Shown one piece after another: positions 1-6,583 of a DNA stretch of 18,542 bases. The DNA is taken from contig JANYKE010000031.1 of assembly GCA_025361685.1 (NCBI GenBank), forward strand, positions 1 to 18,542, given 5' to 3'. The notes under the pieces were generated by a model that saw nothing but the letters and a program-made list of their open reading frames with translations, was not told the DNA's origin and ran no database searches. Source of the DNA: Eubacteriales bacterium. GTDB lineage: Bacteria; Bacillota; Clostridia; JANYKE01. A program made the translations under genes and the position numbers. The first letter of the stretch is position 1. Every line of letters begins with the position of its first letter.

Positions 1-301
1 CCTGCGCAATTTTTTGCGTAAGTATTTTTCCTTGTGGCGAAAGATAAATCACTTTCTTTTTAAAATTGGAGTTTTCAACAAGACTGGTATATGCATCAAG
101 AACAGGCTGAACTGTCATAAGCATTCCGCTGCCGCCTCCGAAAGGTGAATCGTCAGTTGATTTATGCTTGTCAAGACTAAAGTCGCGAATGTTAATAGGA
201 TTAATTGAAATGAAACCATTGGCAACGGCACGCCCTATAATACTGTGATTTGAAAATGTTTCAAAATATTCCGGGAAAATTGTTAGTATGTCAAAATTCA
301 T
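1..301 (-). CDS. trmD: tRNA (guanine-37-N1)-methyltransferase TrmD, N-terminal part (cut by left edge)
   Basis: TrmD transfers methyl from SAM to N1 of G37, next to the anticodon, and so prevents +1 frameshifting; it is a cytoplasmic, essential homodimer with a trefoil-knot SPOUT fold. About 100 N-terminal residues are visible. They begin MNFDILTIFPEYFETF and contain the family's RDFSLDKHKSTDDSPFGGG segment, then GSGMLM and VIYLSPQGK. These match the E. coli order (RDF..D.HR.VDD.PYGGG.GMLM, then VIYLSPQG). The C-terminal half, with most of the knot and the tRNA-binding domain, lies beyond base 1. The ATG at 301-299 is 2 bp after the rnc stop, so the two are almost certainly co-transcribed. 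In most Bacillota trmD follows rimM in the rpsP-rimM-trmD-rplS operon, so an rnc neighbour is unusual. Confidence 0.93.
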   Translation of the reverse strand, partial: MNFDILTIFPEYFETFSNHSIIGRAVANGFISINPINIRDFSLDKHKSTDDSPFGGGSGMLMTVQPVLDAYTSLVENSNFKKKVIYLSPQGKILTQKIAQ

Positions 302-303
302 AA

Positions 304-1011
304 TTATTCAATTCCAAGGCGAACAAGTGCAGCCTTTGCAGCGGTTTGTTCAGCCTCTTTCATGCTCCTTCCCTCGCCTGTTTCCATTATGCCTTCTTCT
401 TTAACAGTAACAGCTTTGATGAAAATTTTCTGATGGTCAGGGCCTCTTGTTCCAATTGTTTTATATATCGGCGTATTAGCATATTTTTTTTGAATATGTT
501 CCTGCAATTTGGATTTGTAATCAATTGAATTTTCGATTGTCGCTCCATCATTAATAATAAATCCCATCGATCTTAAAATTACTTTCCTCGTCCGCAAATA
601 ATTCGAATCAAGAAATACTGCTCCAAAAACTGCTTCAACTACATCAGCTGCAATTGAAACATTAATCGACTCTTCATTCCTCATTGATTTGCCAAGTCTG
701 ATATATTCAAGAAAATTATTGCGTTTTGCACATTCAAACAGCGAAGCCTCGCAAATAATCTTTGAGCGCAAAATTGACATTTCGCCCTCTGTCATCTTCT
801 TGTTAAGATATATGTGTTCGGAAATGCACAAGTTAAAAATTGCATCACCTAGAAATTCCAAACGTTCGTAAGAAACCGAATCCTCATTTTCATTTAAAAA
901 AGAAGAATGAGTAAATGCAGCTATTAAAAGCTGTTTGTCATTAAAACTATATTCGATGATTTTTTCTATTTCAGCTACAAGTTTAGCCGTGTCAACTTTT
1001 ATGATTTGCAT
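304..1011 (-). CDS. rnc: Ribonuclease III
   Basis: RNase III is a cytoplasmic, Mg-dependent double-strand RNA endonuclease that processes rRNA precursors and structured mRNAs. Counting from the chosen start (235 residues), the signature ERLEFLGDA is at 49-57, giving acidic catalytic residues E52 and D56; D123 and E126 in AADVVEA supply the other two. A double-stranded RNA-binding domain fills about 164-235 and ends in the typical GRSMKEAEQTAAKAAL helix. Length is normal. Start choice: GTG at 1029, ATG at 1023 and ATG at 1011 are all in frame. GAGG lies six bases before the 1011 ATG, and AGGTGA lies only about two bases before the 1023 ATG, so I prefer 1011, though 1023 is possible. It follows acpP across a gap holding a strong hairpin and is followed 2 bp later by trmD. 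acpP-rnc is a common Firmicutes pair; the usual smc/ftsY followers are absent. Confidence 0.95.
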   Translation of the reverse strand: MQIIKVDTAKLVAEIEKIIEYSFNDKQLLIAAFTHSSFLNENEDSVSYERLEFLGDAIFNLCISEHIYLNKKMTEGEMSILRSKIICEASLFECAKRNNFLEYIRLGKSMRNEESINVSIAADVVEAVFGAVFLDSNYLRTRKVILRSMGFIINDGATIENSIDYKSKLQEHIQKKYANTPIYKTIGTRGPDHQKIFIKAVTVKEEGIMETGEGRSMKEAEQTAAKAALVRLGIE

Positions 1012-1040
1012 AATATTCCTCATACTCACCTAAAATATAA

Positions 1041-1078
1041 GAGACTTGCATAAAAATAATTCCCCTTATGCAGGTCTC
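1041..1078 (-). promoter_or_regulatory. Hairpin in the acpP-rnc intergenic region
   Basis: Bases 1041-1053 pair with 1066-1078: GAGAC with GTCTC and TGCATAA with TTATGCA, separated by one A.C mismatch when read as minus-strand RNA, with a 12-base loop. On the minus transcript the stem is followed by a moderately U-rich stretch (TTATATTTTA) before the rnc Shine-Dalgarno. It could be a leaky terminator that ends most acpP transcripts, or a processing site for RNase III itself. The sequence alone cannot separate these. There is no continuous U run as in a strong terminator. Confidence 0.6.
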
Positions 1079-1120
1079 CAAGTATTGTATTTATGTTTTC
1101 TTGATGATAACAAATTAACC

Positions 1121-1351
1121 TTAAGCAGTGAATTTGCTAATATAATCAACAGCATCTCCAACAGCAGTGATTTTTTCTGCATCTTCATCTGAAATCTCAA
1201 TTCCGAATTCATCTTCAAAAGCCATAATAAGTTCAACAATGTCAAGCGAATCTGCGCCAAGATCAGTTAGAAAAGATGATGTAAGTTTAATCTCACTCTC
1301 TTCAACATTCAATTGCGCAACTATTATCTTTTTTACTTTTTCAAAAACCAT
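1121..1351 (-). CDS. acpP: Acyl carrier protein
   Basis: ACP is the small, acidic, cytoplasmic carrier that holds growing acyl chains on a 4'-phosphopantetheine arm for fatty acid and phospholipid synthesis. The 76-residue product has normal length. Its [12 protein letters not shown] segment carries Ser35, the phosphopantetheine attachment site, in the invariant DSL motif at the start of helix II. The protein is rich in Asp and Glu, and [16 protein letters not shown] follows as in other bacterial ACPs. The ATG at 1351 is preceded by GGGAGGA with good spacing. A promoter lies at 1393-1421. The next gene on the strand is rnc, a frequent partner in Firmicutes. No fatty acid synthase gene (fabF, plsX, fabD) is adjacent upstream, because the divergent tRNA unit lies there. 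I saw no FapR-like operator upstream. Confidence 0.96.
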   Translation of the reverse strand: MVFEKVKKIIVAQLNVEESEIKLTSSFLTDLGADSLDIVELIMAFEDEFGIEISDEDAEKITAVGDAVDYISKFTA

Positions 1352-1392
1352 GATAGTCCTCCCAAAATAATATTAAGCGTTTGCTCTAATAA

Positions 1393-1421
1393 ATATTATT
1401 ACATAATAGGCAAAAGGTCAA
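1393..1421 (-). promoter_or_regulatory. Sigma-A-type promoter for acpP-rnc-trmD
   Basis: On the minus strand TTGACC (1421-1416) and TAATAT (1398-1393) are 17 bases apart. Transcription would start near 1386, about 35 bases before the acpP ATG. The -35 box lies about 37 bp from the divergent tRNA -35 box, so the two promoters share a short upstream region. Confidence 0.7.
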
Positions 1422-1458
1422 TACATTGAAAAAATATTTTTATATCAATGGATGGGTG

Positions 1459-1487
1459 TTGACAATAATGGCAGTATCAATTAGAAT
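1459..1487 (+). promoter_or_regulatory. Sigma-A-type promoter for the tRNA cluster
   Basis: A perfect TTGACA (1459-1464) is followed after exactly 17 bases by TAGAAT (1482-1487). Initiation is expected near 1494, about 24 bases before mature tRNA-His. A near-consensus promoter is typical of stable RNA genes. Confidence 0.8.
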
Positions 1488-1517
1488 AACGTATGTGTCT
1501 TTTATATGACACATTGT

Positions 1518-1595
1518 GGTGGATATGGCTCAGTTGGTTAGAGCGCCAGATTGTGGTTCTGGATGTCGTGGGTTCGAATCCCATTATCCACCCCA
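1518..1595 (+). tRNA. tRNA-His (anticodon GTG)
   Basis: A full cloverleaf can be folded. The acceptor stem GTGGATA (1519-1525) pairs with TATCCAC (1585-1591). The D arm is GCTC...GAGC. The anticodon arm CCAGA-TTGTGGT-TCTGG carries GTG. The T arm contains GGTTCGAATCC. The histidine-specific extra G at position -1 is encoded at 1518 opposite C73 (1592), and CCA is encoded at 1593-1595. This is the first gene of a three-tRNA unit. Confidence 0.95.
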
Positions 1596-1600
1596 ACTAT

Positions 1601-1676
1601 TGGGATGTAGCCAAGTCGGTAAGGCACCAGACTTTGACTCTGGCATTCGTTGGTTCGAGTCCAGCCATCCCAGCCA
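1601..1676 (+). tRNA. tRNA-Gln (anticodon TTG)
   Basis: The acceptor stem TGGGATG (1601-1607) pairs with CATCCCA (1666-1672). The anticodon loop CTTTGAC between CCAGA and TCTGG gives TTG. The T loop is TTCGAGT. G73 and an encoded CCA (1674-1676) complete it. It begins 5 bases after tRNA-His. The U1-A72 pair is the usual glutamine identity feature. Confidence 0.95.
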
Positions 1677-1679
1677 TAC

Positions 1680-1755
1680 GGGCCATTAGCTCAGGTGGTA
1701 GAGCACATGACTTTTAATCATGGTGTCCGCAGTTCGAATCTGCGATGGCTCACCA
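1680..1755 (+). tRNA. tRNA-Lys (anticodon TTT)
   Basis: The acceptor GGGCCAT (1680-1686) pairs with ATGGCTC (1745-1751), with one G.U at the second pair. The anticodon loop CTTTTAA between CATGA and TCATG gives TTT. The T loop is TTCGAAT. A73 and an encoded CCA occupy 1752-1755. It starts 3 bases after tRNA-Gln and is directly followed by the unit's terminator. Confidence 0.95.
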
Positions 1756-1785
1756 AAAATCACTTGCTTCTCGCAAGTGATTTTT
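1756..1785 (+). terminator. Rho-independent terminator of the tRNA unit
   Basis: AAAATCACTTGC (1756-1767) and GCAAGTGATTTT (1773-1784) form a perfect 12-bp stem with a TTCTC loop. The T tract is in the 3' arm and continues one base beyond. It begins at the base after the CCA of tRNA-Lys, so it ends the three-tRNA transcript. Confidence 0.88.
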
Positions 1786-1800
1786 CATTTCCGGCAACCC

Positions 1801-1830
1801 TTGTTCAAGGCGCGCACAATGTGATATAAT
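1801..1830 (+). promoter_or_regulatory. Promoter of the apgM-trhP operon
   Basis: TTGTTC (1801-1806), an 18-base spacer and a perfect TATAAT (1825-1830) are present. TG one base upstream of the -10 box makes it an extended -10 element, which compensates for the weak -35. The start point would be near 1837, leaving a leader of about 64 bases with AAGGAG (1887-1892) eight bases before the ATG. I see no riboswitch-like fold in the leader. Confidence 0.65.
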
Positions 1831-1900
1831 AATGATAATTTAATATATAGATTTTGCCTAACAATCAGCAATTCAGAGATATTTTCAAGGAGAACAGTTT

Positions 1901-3124
1901 ATGAAAAATATTATAATCCTGGGCGATGGAATGTCCGATTACCCTGTGCCGGAATTAAACGGCCTGACACCTCTTGATGCGGCTCACAAGCCTGCCATTG
2001 ACCTTCTTTCCACTCACGGCGAGTTAGGACTAGTAAAGACCATTCCGAACGGGATACAGCCCGGAAGCGATACTGCCAATCTTTCTGTATTAGGATTTGA
2101 CCCATCTATATATTATACCGGGCGTTCTCCGATTGAGGCAGTAAGTATGGGGATAAATCTTGAATCCAGCGATGTTACTTTCAGGTGCAATCTGGTTACG
2201 CTGTCAGAGGAAGATGAATATGAGAATAAAACAATGATTGATTATGGTTCAGATGAAATTTCGACTGAAGAATCCTCGATACTAATCAAGTCTTTGCAGG
2301 ACAAGCTCGGTACAGATACCATAACATTTTATCCGGGAATCAGTTATAGACACTGTGTTGTTTGGAAGGTCGGCCCCAGTAACTTTTCTCTTGTTCCTCC
2401 CCACGACATCCTTGAAAAAAAGGTAAAAGACTATTTGCCTGCAAAAATTGGCGATTCTGAGATAATATACAATTTAATGATTAATAGCATATCAATTCTC
2501 AAAAATCATCCTGTAAATAAATCCCGCATTGAACGCGGCTTAAATCCTGCAAGTTCAATATGGCTCTGGGGAAATGGCAAGAAGTTGACTCTCCCCTCTT
2601 TTAAGGACAAATTTGGAGTTGACGGCGCTGTCATTTCGGCGGTTGACCTTATTAAAGGCATAGGTATTTGTGCCGGAATGAAGTCAATTGACGTGGAAGG
2701 TGCAACCGGAAATATACACACCAATTTTACAGGCAAAGCTAACGCTGCAATTAAAGCTCTTGATGATTATGATTTTGTGTATCTGCACATTGAGGCTCCT
2801 GATGAATGCGGACATAGACATGAGGTTGAAAACAAAGTTCGTTCAATCGAATTAATAGACGAATTTGTTGTTGCTCCAATATTTAAAGCAATGCAAAAAT
2901 ATGACGATTTCAGAATTATGATTCTCCCCGACCACCCGACCCCTTTGTCGCTGCGCACTCATACCTCAGATCCTGTTCCTTATATTTTTTATCGGCACAG
3001 CAATTCAAACATTATAAATGGCTCCGGCAAAAACTATACAGAAAAAAATGCAGCTGAGACAGGTGTTTATATTGAACACGGCTATACTTTAATAGACAAA
3101 TTGATGTCAAAGGATGATAAATGA
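1901..3124 (+). CDS. apgM: Archaeal-type cofactor-independent phosphoglycerate mutase family protein (COG3635)
   Basis: This is a 407-residue member of the alkaline-phosphatase superfamily. The family interconverts 3- and 2-phosphoglycerate in glycolysis using two metal ions and a phosphoserine intermediate. Visible features are GDGMSD (metal ligand D9), PGSDTANLSVLG with likely nucleophile S56, the COG3635 hallmark WLWGNGK at 221-227, HIEAPDECGHR with candidate ligands D301 and H305, and LPDHPTP (D344, H345) followed by H354. The length fits ApgM (about 400), not the unrelated GpmI form (about 510). Function is not certain: I recall that some bacterial members of this family act as homoserine kinases, so glycolytic activity should not be taken for granted. 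It has its own promoter and overlaps the next gene by 4 bp (ATGA), which implies translational coupling. Confidence 0.88.
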   Translation: MKNIIILGDGMSDYPVPELNGLTPLDAAHKPAIDLLSTHGELGLVKTIPNGIQPGSDTANLSVLGFDPSIYYTGRSPIEAVSMGINLESSDVTFRCNLVTLSEEDEYENKTMIDYGSDEISTEESSILIKSLQDKLGTDTITFYPGISYRHCVVWKVGPSNFSLVPPHDILEKKVKDYLPAKIGDSEIIYNLMINSISILKNHPVNKSRIERGLNPASSIWLWGNGKKLTLPSFKDKFGVDGAVISAVDLIKGIGICAGMKSIDVEGATGNIHTNFTGKANAAIKALDDYDFVYLHIEAPDECGHRHEVENKVRSIELIDEFVVAPIFKAMQKYDDFRIMILPDHPTPLSLRTHTSDPVPYIFYRHSNSNIINGSGKNYTEKNAAETGVYIEHGYTLIDKLMSKDDK

Positions 3125-4371
3125 AAAAAATCGAATTATTAGCTCCGGCCGGTAATCTTGAAAAACTTAAAATTGCTATTTCATATGGCGCAGACGCAGT
3201 ATATTTTGGAGGTGAAGAATATAGCCTTCGTTCTTCTGCCGACAATTTTACAATCGAGGAAATGAAGCAGGGCATTTCATATGCGCACGAACGCGGCAAG
3301 AAAGCTTATGTAACTATGAATATTATCCCTCACAACAGTGATTTTGAAGGGATGGCTGAGTATGTTAATGAAGTTTCAACTGCCGGTACAGATGCGATTA
3401 TTCTTTCTGATCCGGGCATCTATAAGGTTGTAAGAGAGACAAATCCAAATATGGATATACATATCAGCACACAAGCTAATAATACAAATTTTCAAAGTGC
3501 AAAATTTTGGATTTCACAAGGTGTCAAGCGAATTGTTCTTGCCCGCGAATTAAGTCTTAATGAGATTAGCGAAATATATACTTATACAAAAGGTCAGGTT
3601 GAATTGGAAGTATTTGTTCACGGATCCATGTGCATTTCATATTCAGGCAGATGTCTTCTTAGCAGCTACATGTCCGGACGAGATTCAAATAGGGGGTCAT
3701 GTTCACATCCCTGCCGATGGAAATATAGTCTTGTTGAAGAACAGCGTCCGGGAGAATATTATCCTGTATACGAAAATGAAAGAGGCACATATGTCTTTAA
3801 TTCAAAAGACTTGTGTCTAATTGAGAATGTTCCGGCATTAATTGAGGCCGGTATCAGCAGTATGAAAATTGAAGGCCGCATGAAAAGCTCTTTCTATGTT
3901 GCTTCGGCTGTCAGCGCATACCGCAAAGCAATTGATTTATACTACAAAGATGGCAGCTCAGCAGTTTCCGTTGCTGCCGACGCAATGATTGGTGAAATGT
4001 CAAAAGCAAGCCATCGTCAATACACCACCGGATTCCTTTTCTCAAAAACAGGATCCGGCGATCAAGTCTACGATGATAATTCGTATATAGTTGATTACTC
4101 ATATGCCGGAATAATTTTAGAATATGATTCGAATAATAAAATGTACAAGGTTCGTCAAATGAACAAACATTCTGTTGGTGATGAAGTGGAAATAATGCTT
4201 CACAACGGAGATACAATAAATACCGGCATTATTGAAATGAAAGATGAAAATGGCGATATAATATTTTCTGCGCCACATGCACGCATGATTTCTTATGTCA
4301 AATTTTCGCCCGAATCTCAGCTTTTGGCGGAGTCCATAGACCCACTCACAATCATTAGGAAAAAGCAATAA
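3121..4371 (+). CDS. trhP: U32-family tRNA 5-hydroxyuridine formation protein (TrhP/YrrO-like)
   Basis: This 416-residue protein belongs to the 'peptidase U32' family. The B. subtilis (YrrN/YrrO) and E. coli (YegQ) members are needed for prephenate-dependent hydroxylation of U34 in tRNA, not mainly for proteolysis. The N-terminal barrel starts ELLAPAGNLEKLKIAISYGADAVY. The U32 signature EVFVHGSMCISYSGRC-LLS is at 163-181. Four cysteines (C171, C178, C194, C198) form the cluster seen in the family and may bind an iron-sulfur centre. VFNSKDLC and SSMKIEGRMKS follow, and a C-terminal barrel completes the length expected for YrrO. It converges with trmR and mltG, the same neighbours as in B. subtilis, which is the main reason for preferring TrhP over other U32 members (RlhA, UbiU/V). 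No separate YrrN-like partner is in the window. No terminator is visible in the 11 bp before the trmR stop. Confidence 0.85.
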   Translation: MKKIELLAPAGNLEKLKIAISYGADAVYFGGEEYSLRSSADNFTIEEMKQGISYAHERGKKAYVTMNIIPHNSDFEGMAEYVNEVSTAGTDAIILSDPGIYKVVRETNPNMDIHISTQANNTNFQSAKFWISQGVKRIVLARELSLNEISEIYTYTKGQVELEVFVHGSMCISYSGRCLLSSYMSGRDSNRGSCSHPCRWKYSLVEEQRPGEYYPVYENERGTYVFNSKDLCLIENVPALIEAGISSMKIEGRMKSSFYVASAVSAYRKAIDLYYKDGSSAVSVAADAMIGEMSKASHRQYTTGFLFSKTGSGDQVYDDNSYIVDYSYAGIILEYDSNNKMYKVRQMNKHSVGDEVEIMLHNGDTINTGIIEMKDENGDIIFSAPHARMISYVKFSPESQLLAESIDPLTIIRKKQ

Positions 4372-4382
4372 ACACGAACACA

Positions 4383-4994
4383 TTATTTCTTTAATGAAAC
4401 CGCTACCCCATCTCCTGTTTCCAAAAATATTGTTGTAAGTCCATCGTTATCTTTTAACATTTCAATATATTTTCTCAATGCCCGCACTGCTGTAATATGT
4501 TTTTTCGGAGCATCATCCTTTTCAACCATTCCGTGAAAATAGACATTATCGCTGATTAACAGACCTCCCGAGTTCAGCATATTGAAACAAAATGGAAAAA
4601 ATTCATTATACTGTCCTTTAGCGGCATCAATAAAAATAAAATCATATTTTTTTCCGGAAGCGAGCAGGCACGGCAAAATGTCAGTTGCTTCACCCGGAAT
4701 CACCTTTACGATCTCAGCGATGTCAAATCTGTCAAAATTTTGACGAGCTTCATGTACCTTGTCATAGTCTCGCTCAATAGTGTCAATTAAAGTTAATCCG
4801 CCTGTCTGCATCGAAATAAATGTAGCAGAAAACCCGATTGCAGTGCCAATTTCGAGCACTTTATCGGGCTTATGAATTTTAAGCAATATCTCCAATAACA
4901 GCGAAGTATCTTCCTTAATAATAGGAATATACTTTTCTTCTGCGTATTTTCTTAACTCAGATAGCTCATAAGTAAGCTTCGGTATTTCTAACAT
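4383..4994 (-). CDS. trmR: SAM-dependent O-methyltransferase, probably tRNA 5-hydroxyuridine methyltransferase TrmR
   Basis: A 203-residue class I methyltransferase of O-methyltransferase family 3. The SAM motif VLEIGTAIGFSA is at 47-57 and DTIERD, the acidic end of strand 2, at 71-76. FIFIDAAKGQY (120-129) supplies metal ligand D123, and LLISDNVYFHG (145-155) supplies D149 and N150. This layout is that of divalent-metal catechol-type O-methyltransferases. In B. subtilis the member next to mltG (YrrM, TrmR) methylates ho5U34 to mo5U34. The same neighbour here, and a TrhP-like gene tail to tail with it, support that role; a small-molecule substrate cannot be excluded from sequence alone. The ATG abuts the mltG stop (TAAATG), and GGTG inside mltG serves as a modest ribosome binding site, so translation is probably coupled. 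Confidence 0.82.
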   Translation of the reverse strand: MLEIPKLTYELSELRKYAEEKYIPIIKEDTSLLLEILLKIHKPDKVLEIGTAIGFSATFISMQTGGLTLIDTIERDYDKVHEARQNFDRFDIAEIVKVIPGEATDILPCLLASGKKYDFIFIDAAKGQYNEFFPFCFNMLNSGGLLISDNVYFHGMVEKDDAPKKHITAVRALRKYIEMLKDNDGLTTIFLETGDGVAVSLKK

Positions 4995-6503
4995 TTATGC
5001 ACCATATTTCTTCTTTGCTGCCAAATGCTCTTTATATGTTTTTGTAAAGAAATTGGTTCCGTCTCCCTTTGCAACAAAATACAGATAACTAGTTTTATCA
5101 GGATAAAGTGCGGCTAAAATTGAATCTTCGCCGGGAGAACAAATCGGCGTCGGAGGAAGTCCTGGATTAAGATAAGTATTATATGGACTCACAATTGAAG
5201 TATCTGCATCAGTAAGTTTGGGTGAATAACTTCCATTCTGGTCATATAAAATATACTGAATTGTAGCACATGACTGCAGTTTGTTCAAACTCTTGTCGCT
5301 GTTTGCAAGTCTGTTATGGAATACGCTGGAAATAATTCTTCTTTCAGCAGACACAGCTGATTCTTTTTCAATTATTGATGCGAGAATAAGAACATCATAT
5401 GGTGACATTCCAAGTTCTTTTGCACGGTTATAATATTCATCTTTAAATACTACATCAAATCTTGCAATCATTTGGTCAAAAATTTCTTTTGGCGGTGCCT
5501 TTACGCCAAAATTATATGTATCCGGGAAAATTATTCCTTCTAGGCGTTTTTCAGTATCCTTTGGCAAATATTCCGTCATTCTCGAATTGACGGTATAAGT
5601 AAGTGCTGCCGATGACATCTGATCTGCTGCGACAATATTTGATTGTGACAATTTATCTGAAATCTGTTTAAACGAAAAGCCCTCAGGAATTGTAACCTTA
5701 ACTATTTCCGGTGCCTCTGATAATTTGTCCATTAATTCTGAATAAGAAAGTTTTTTGCTGACAATATGTGTTCCTGCCTTATATGTGCCATCATATCCAT
5801 TATACCTGGACATTAGGCTATAAATAAACGGAAATGCAACTAGTCCGTTTTGCGCAAGAATATCTGCAATTTCCGAAGACCCTGCACCGGATGGTATGGA
5901 AATAAAAATCTGGTCTTCAGGAGCTATTTGAATAACCGGTTTAAGATTTTCGTCGGTGTCATTCAAAATGACTGATGCATATGCAAAGCTTCCGCTCAGA
6001 ACAAACACAATTAATGCAATTGCAATTACTTTAATTCTTCCAATTGAACTTGATTCACGTTTAAGAGCTTTGGCCTCGTGCGCCGCTTTTAGCCTTTTTT
6101 TCTCGGCAAAACTTAATTCATTCCTTTTCGAAACTCGCTTTTTGGGTGGACTGTTTCTCACCCTGAAAGTGTCAATCTCTTCGAGTTCATCTTCAAGAAC
6201 ATGAGGTGTCGCAGTATACTTTCTTTGAATTTCTTCCATTCTAGATATTGGCTTTTGCTTTGCAATATTTTTTTGATTTCGGCGTTGCGACAAATAGCCA
6301 CTACGCGTGTCTTCTTTAGACTGTTTAAAAAATTGTGCTACGGCTTCCTTGCGCTCCAAATCACTATCAAAGGAACTGCCGTTGTTACTGTCATTGTTAT
6401 TATTATTTAAATTCAATTTGAAATCCGGCTTTGCTACTTTTTTAGCAAGATTAGAATCATTGTTATCCTTGTCTTCATTCCCAAATTTCATGGAAAAATC
6501 CAT
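4995..6503 (-). CDS. mltG: Endolytic murein transglycosylase MltG (YceG-like)
   Basis: MltG cleaves nascent glycan strands at the outer face of the membrane and is thought to release or terminate growing peptidoglycan chains. From the chosen start the protein has 502 residues. A cytoplasmic N-terminal region of about 155 residues is rich in Asn, Lys and Glu, with an Asn run at 33-37. One transmembrane segment lies at about 158-180, then a LysM-like segment and the YceG catalytic domain. The catalytic glutamate is E379 in LASIIEKES, followed by HNRL and by the conserved CATIQY and NPGLPPTPI motifs. Start: an in-frame TTG at 6527 exists, but AAGGAG lies nine bases before the ATG at 6503, so the earlier codons are the ribosome binding site. 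It has its own strong promoter and is followed without a gap by trmR. Confidence 0.93.
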   Translation of the reverse strand: MDFSMKFGNEDKDNNDSNLAKKVAKPDFKLNLNNNNNDSNNGSSFDSDLERKEAVAQFFKQSKEDTRSGYLSQRRNQKNIAKQKPISRMEEIQRKYTATPHVLEDELEEIDTFRVRNSPPKKRVSKRNELSFAEKKRLKAAHEAKALKRESSSIGRIKVIAIALIVFVLSGSFAYASVILNDTDENLKPVIQIAPEDQIFISIPSGAGSSEIADILAQNGLVAFPFIYSLMSRYNGYDGTYKAGTHIVSKKLSYSELMDKLSEAPEIVKVTIPEGFSFKQISDKLSQSNIVAADQMSSAALTYTVNSRMTEYLPKDTEKRLEGIIFPDTYNFGVKAPPKEIFDQMIARFDVVFKDEYYNRAKELGMSPYDVLILASIIEKESAVSAERRIISSVFHNRLANSDKSLNKLQSCATIQYILYDQNGSYSPKLTDADTSIVSPYNTYLNPGLPPTPICSPGEDSILAALYPDKTSYLYFVAKGDGTNFFTKTYKEHLAAKKKYGA

Positions 6504-6545
6504 TTTGCAATTCTCCTTTCGAATCAATAATAATATTACACAAAA

Positions 6546-6574
6546 ATTATATCACCAAAATTATTTTTCGTCAA
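6546..6574 (-). promoter_or_regulatory. Promoter of mltG-trmR
   Basis: On the minus strand TTGACG (6574-6569) is followed after 17 bases by a perfect TATAAT (6551-6546), with TG one base upstream as an extended -10. It begins 10 bp after the mutS2 stop. The expected start is near 6539, about 36 bases before the mltG ATG. This is the best-matched minus-strand promoter in the window and separates mltG-trmR from the upstream run of genes. Confidence 0.78.
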
Positions 6575-6583
6575 AACATGATT

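Noticed and set aside
1352..1456. FapR-type operator upstream of acpP
   Set aside because: No interrupted palindrome resembling the known FapR box could be found; the near-palindrome around the -10 box is only AT-rich sequence.
1493..1717. 74-residue open frame across the tRNA genes
   Set aside because: It runs through three tRNAs that fold as full cloverleaves, so the frame is accidental.
4372..4382. Bidirectional terminator between the convergent trhP-like gene and trmR
   Set aside because: Only 11 bases separate the genes, and no stem with a T tract is visible there or just inside either gene.
6504..6527. TTG-initiated extension of mltG (and similar upstream TTG/GTG extensions of efp, aroE, rnc and the zinc-ribbon gene)
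   Set aside because: In each case the extra codons contain the Shine-Dalgarno sequence of the downstream ATG, and the shorter N-terminus fits the protein family.
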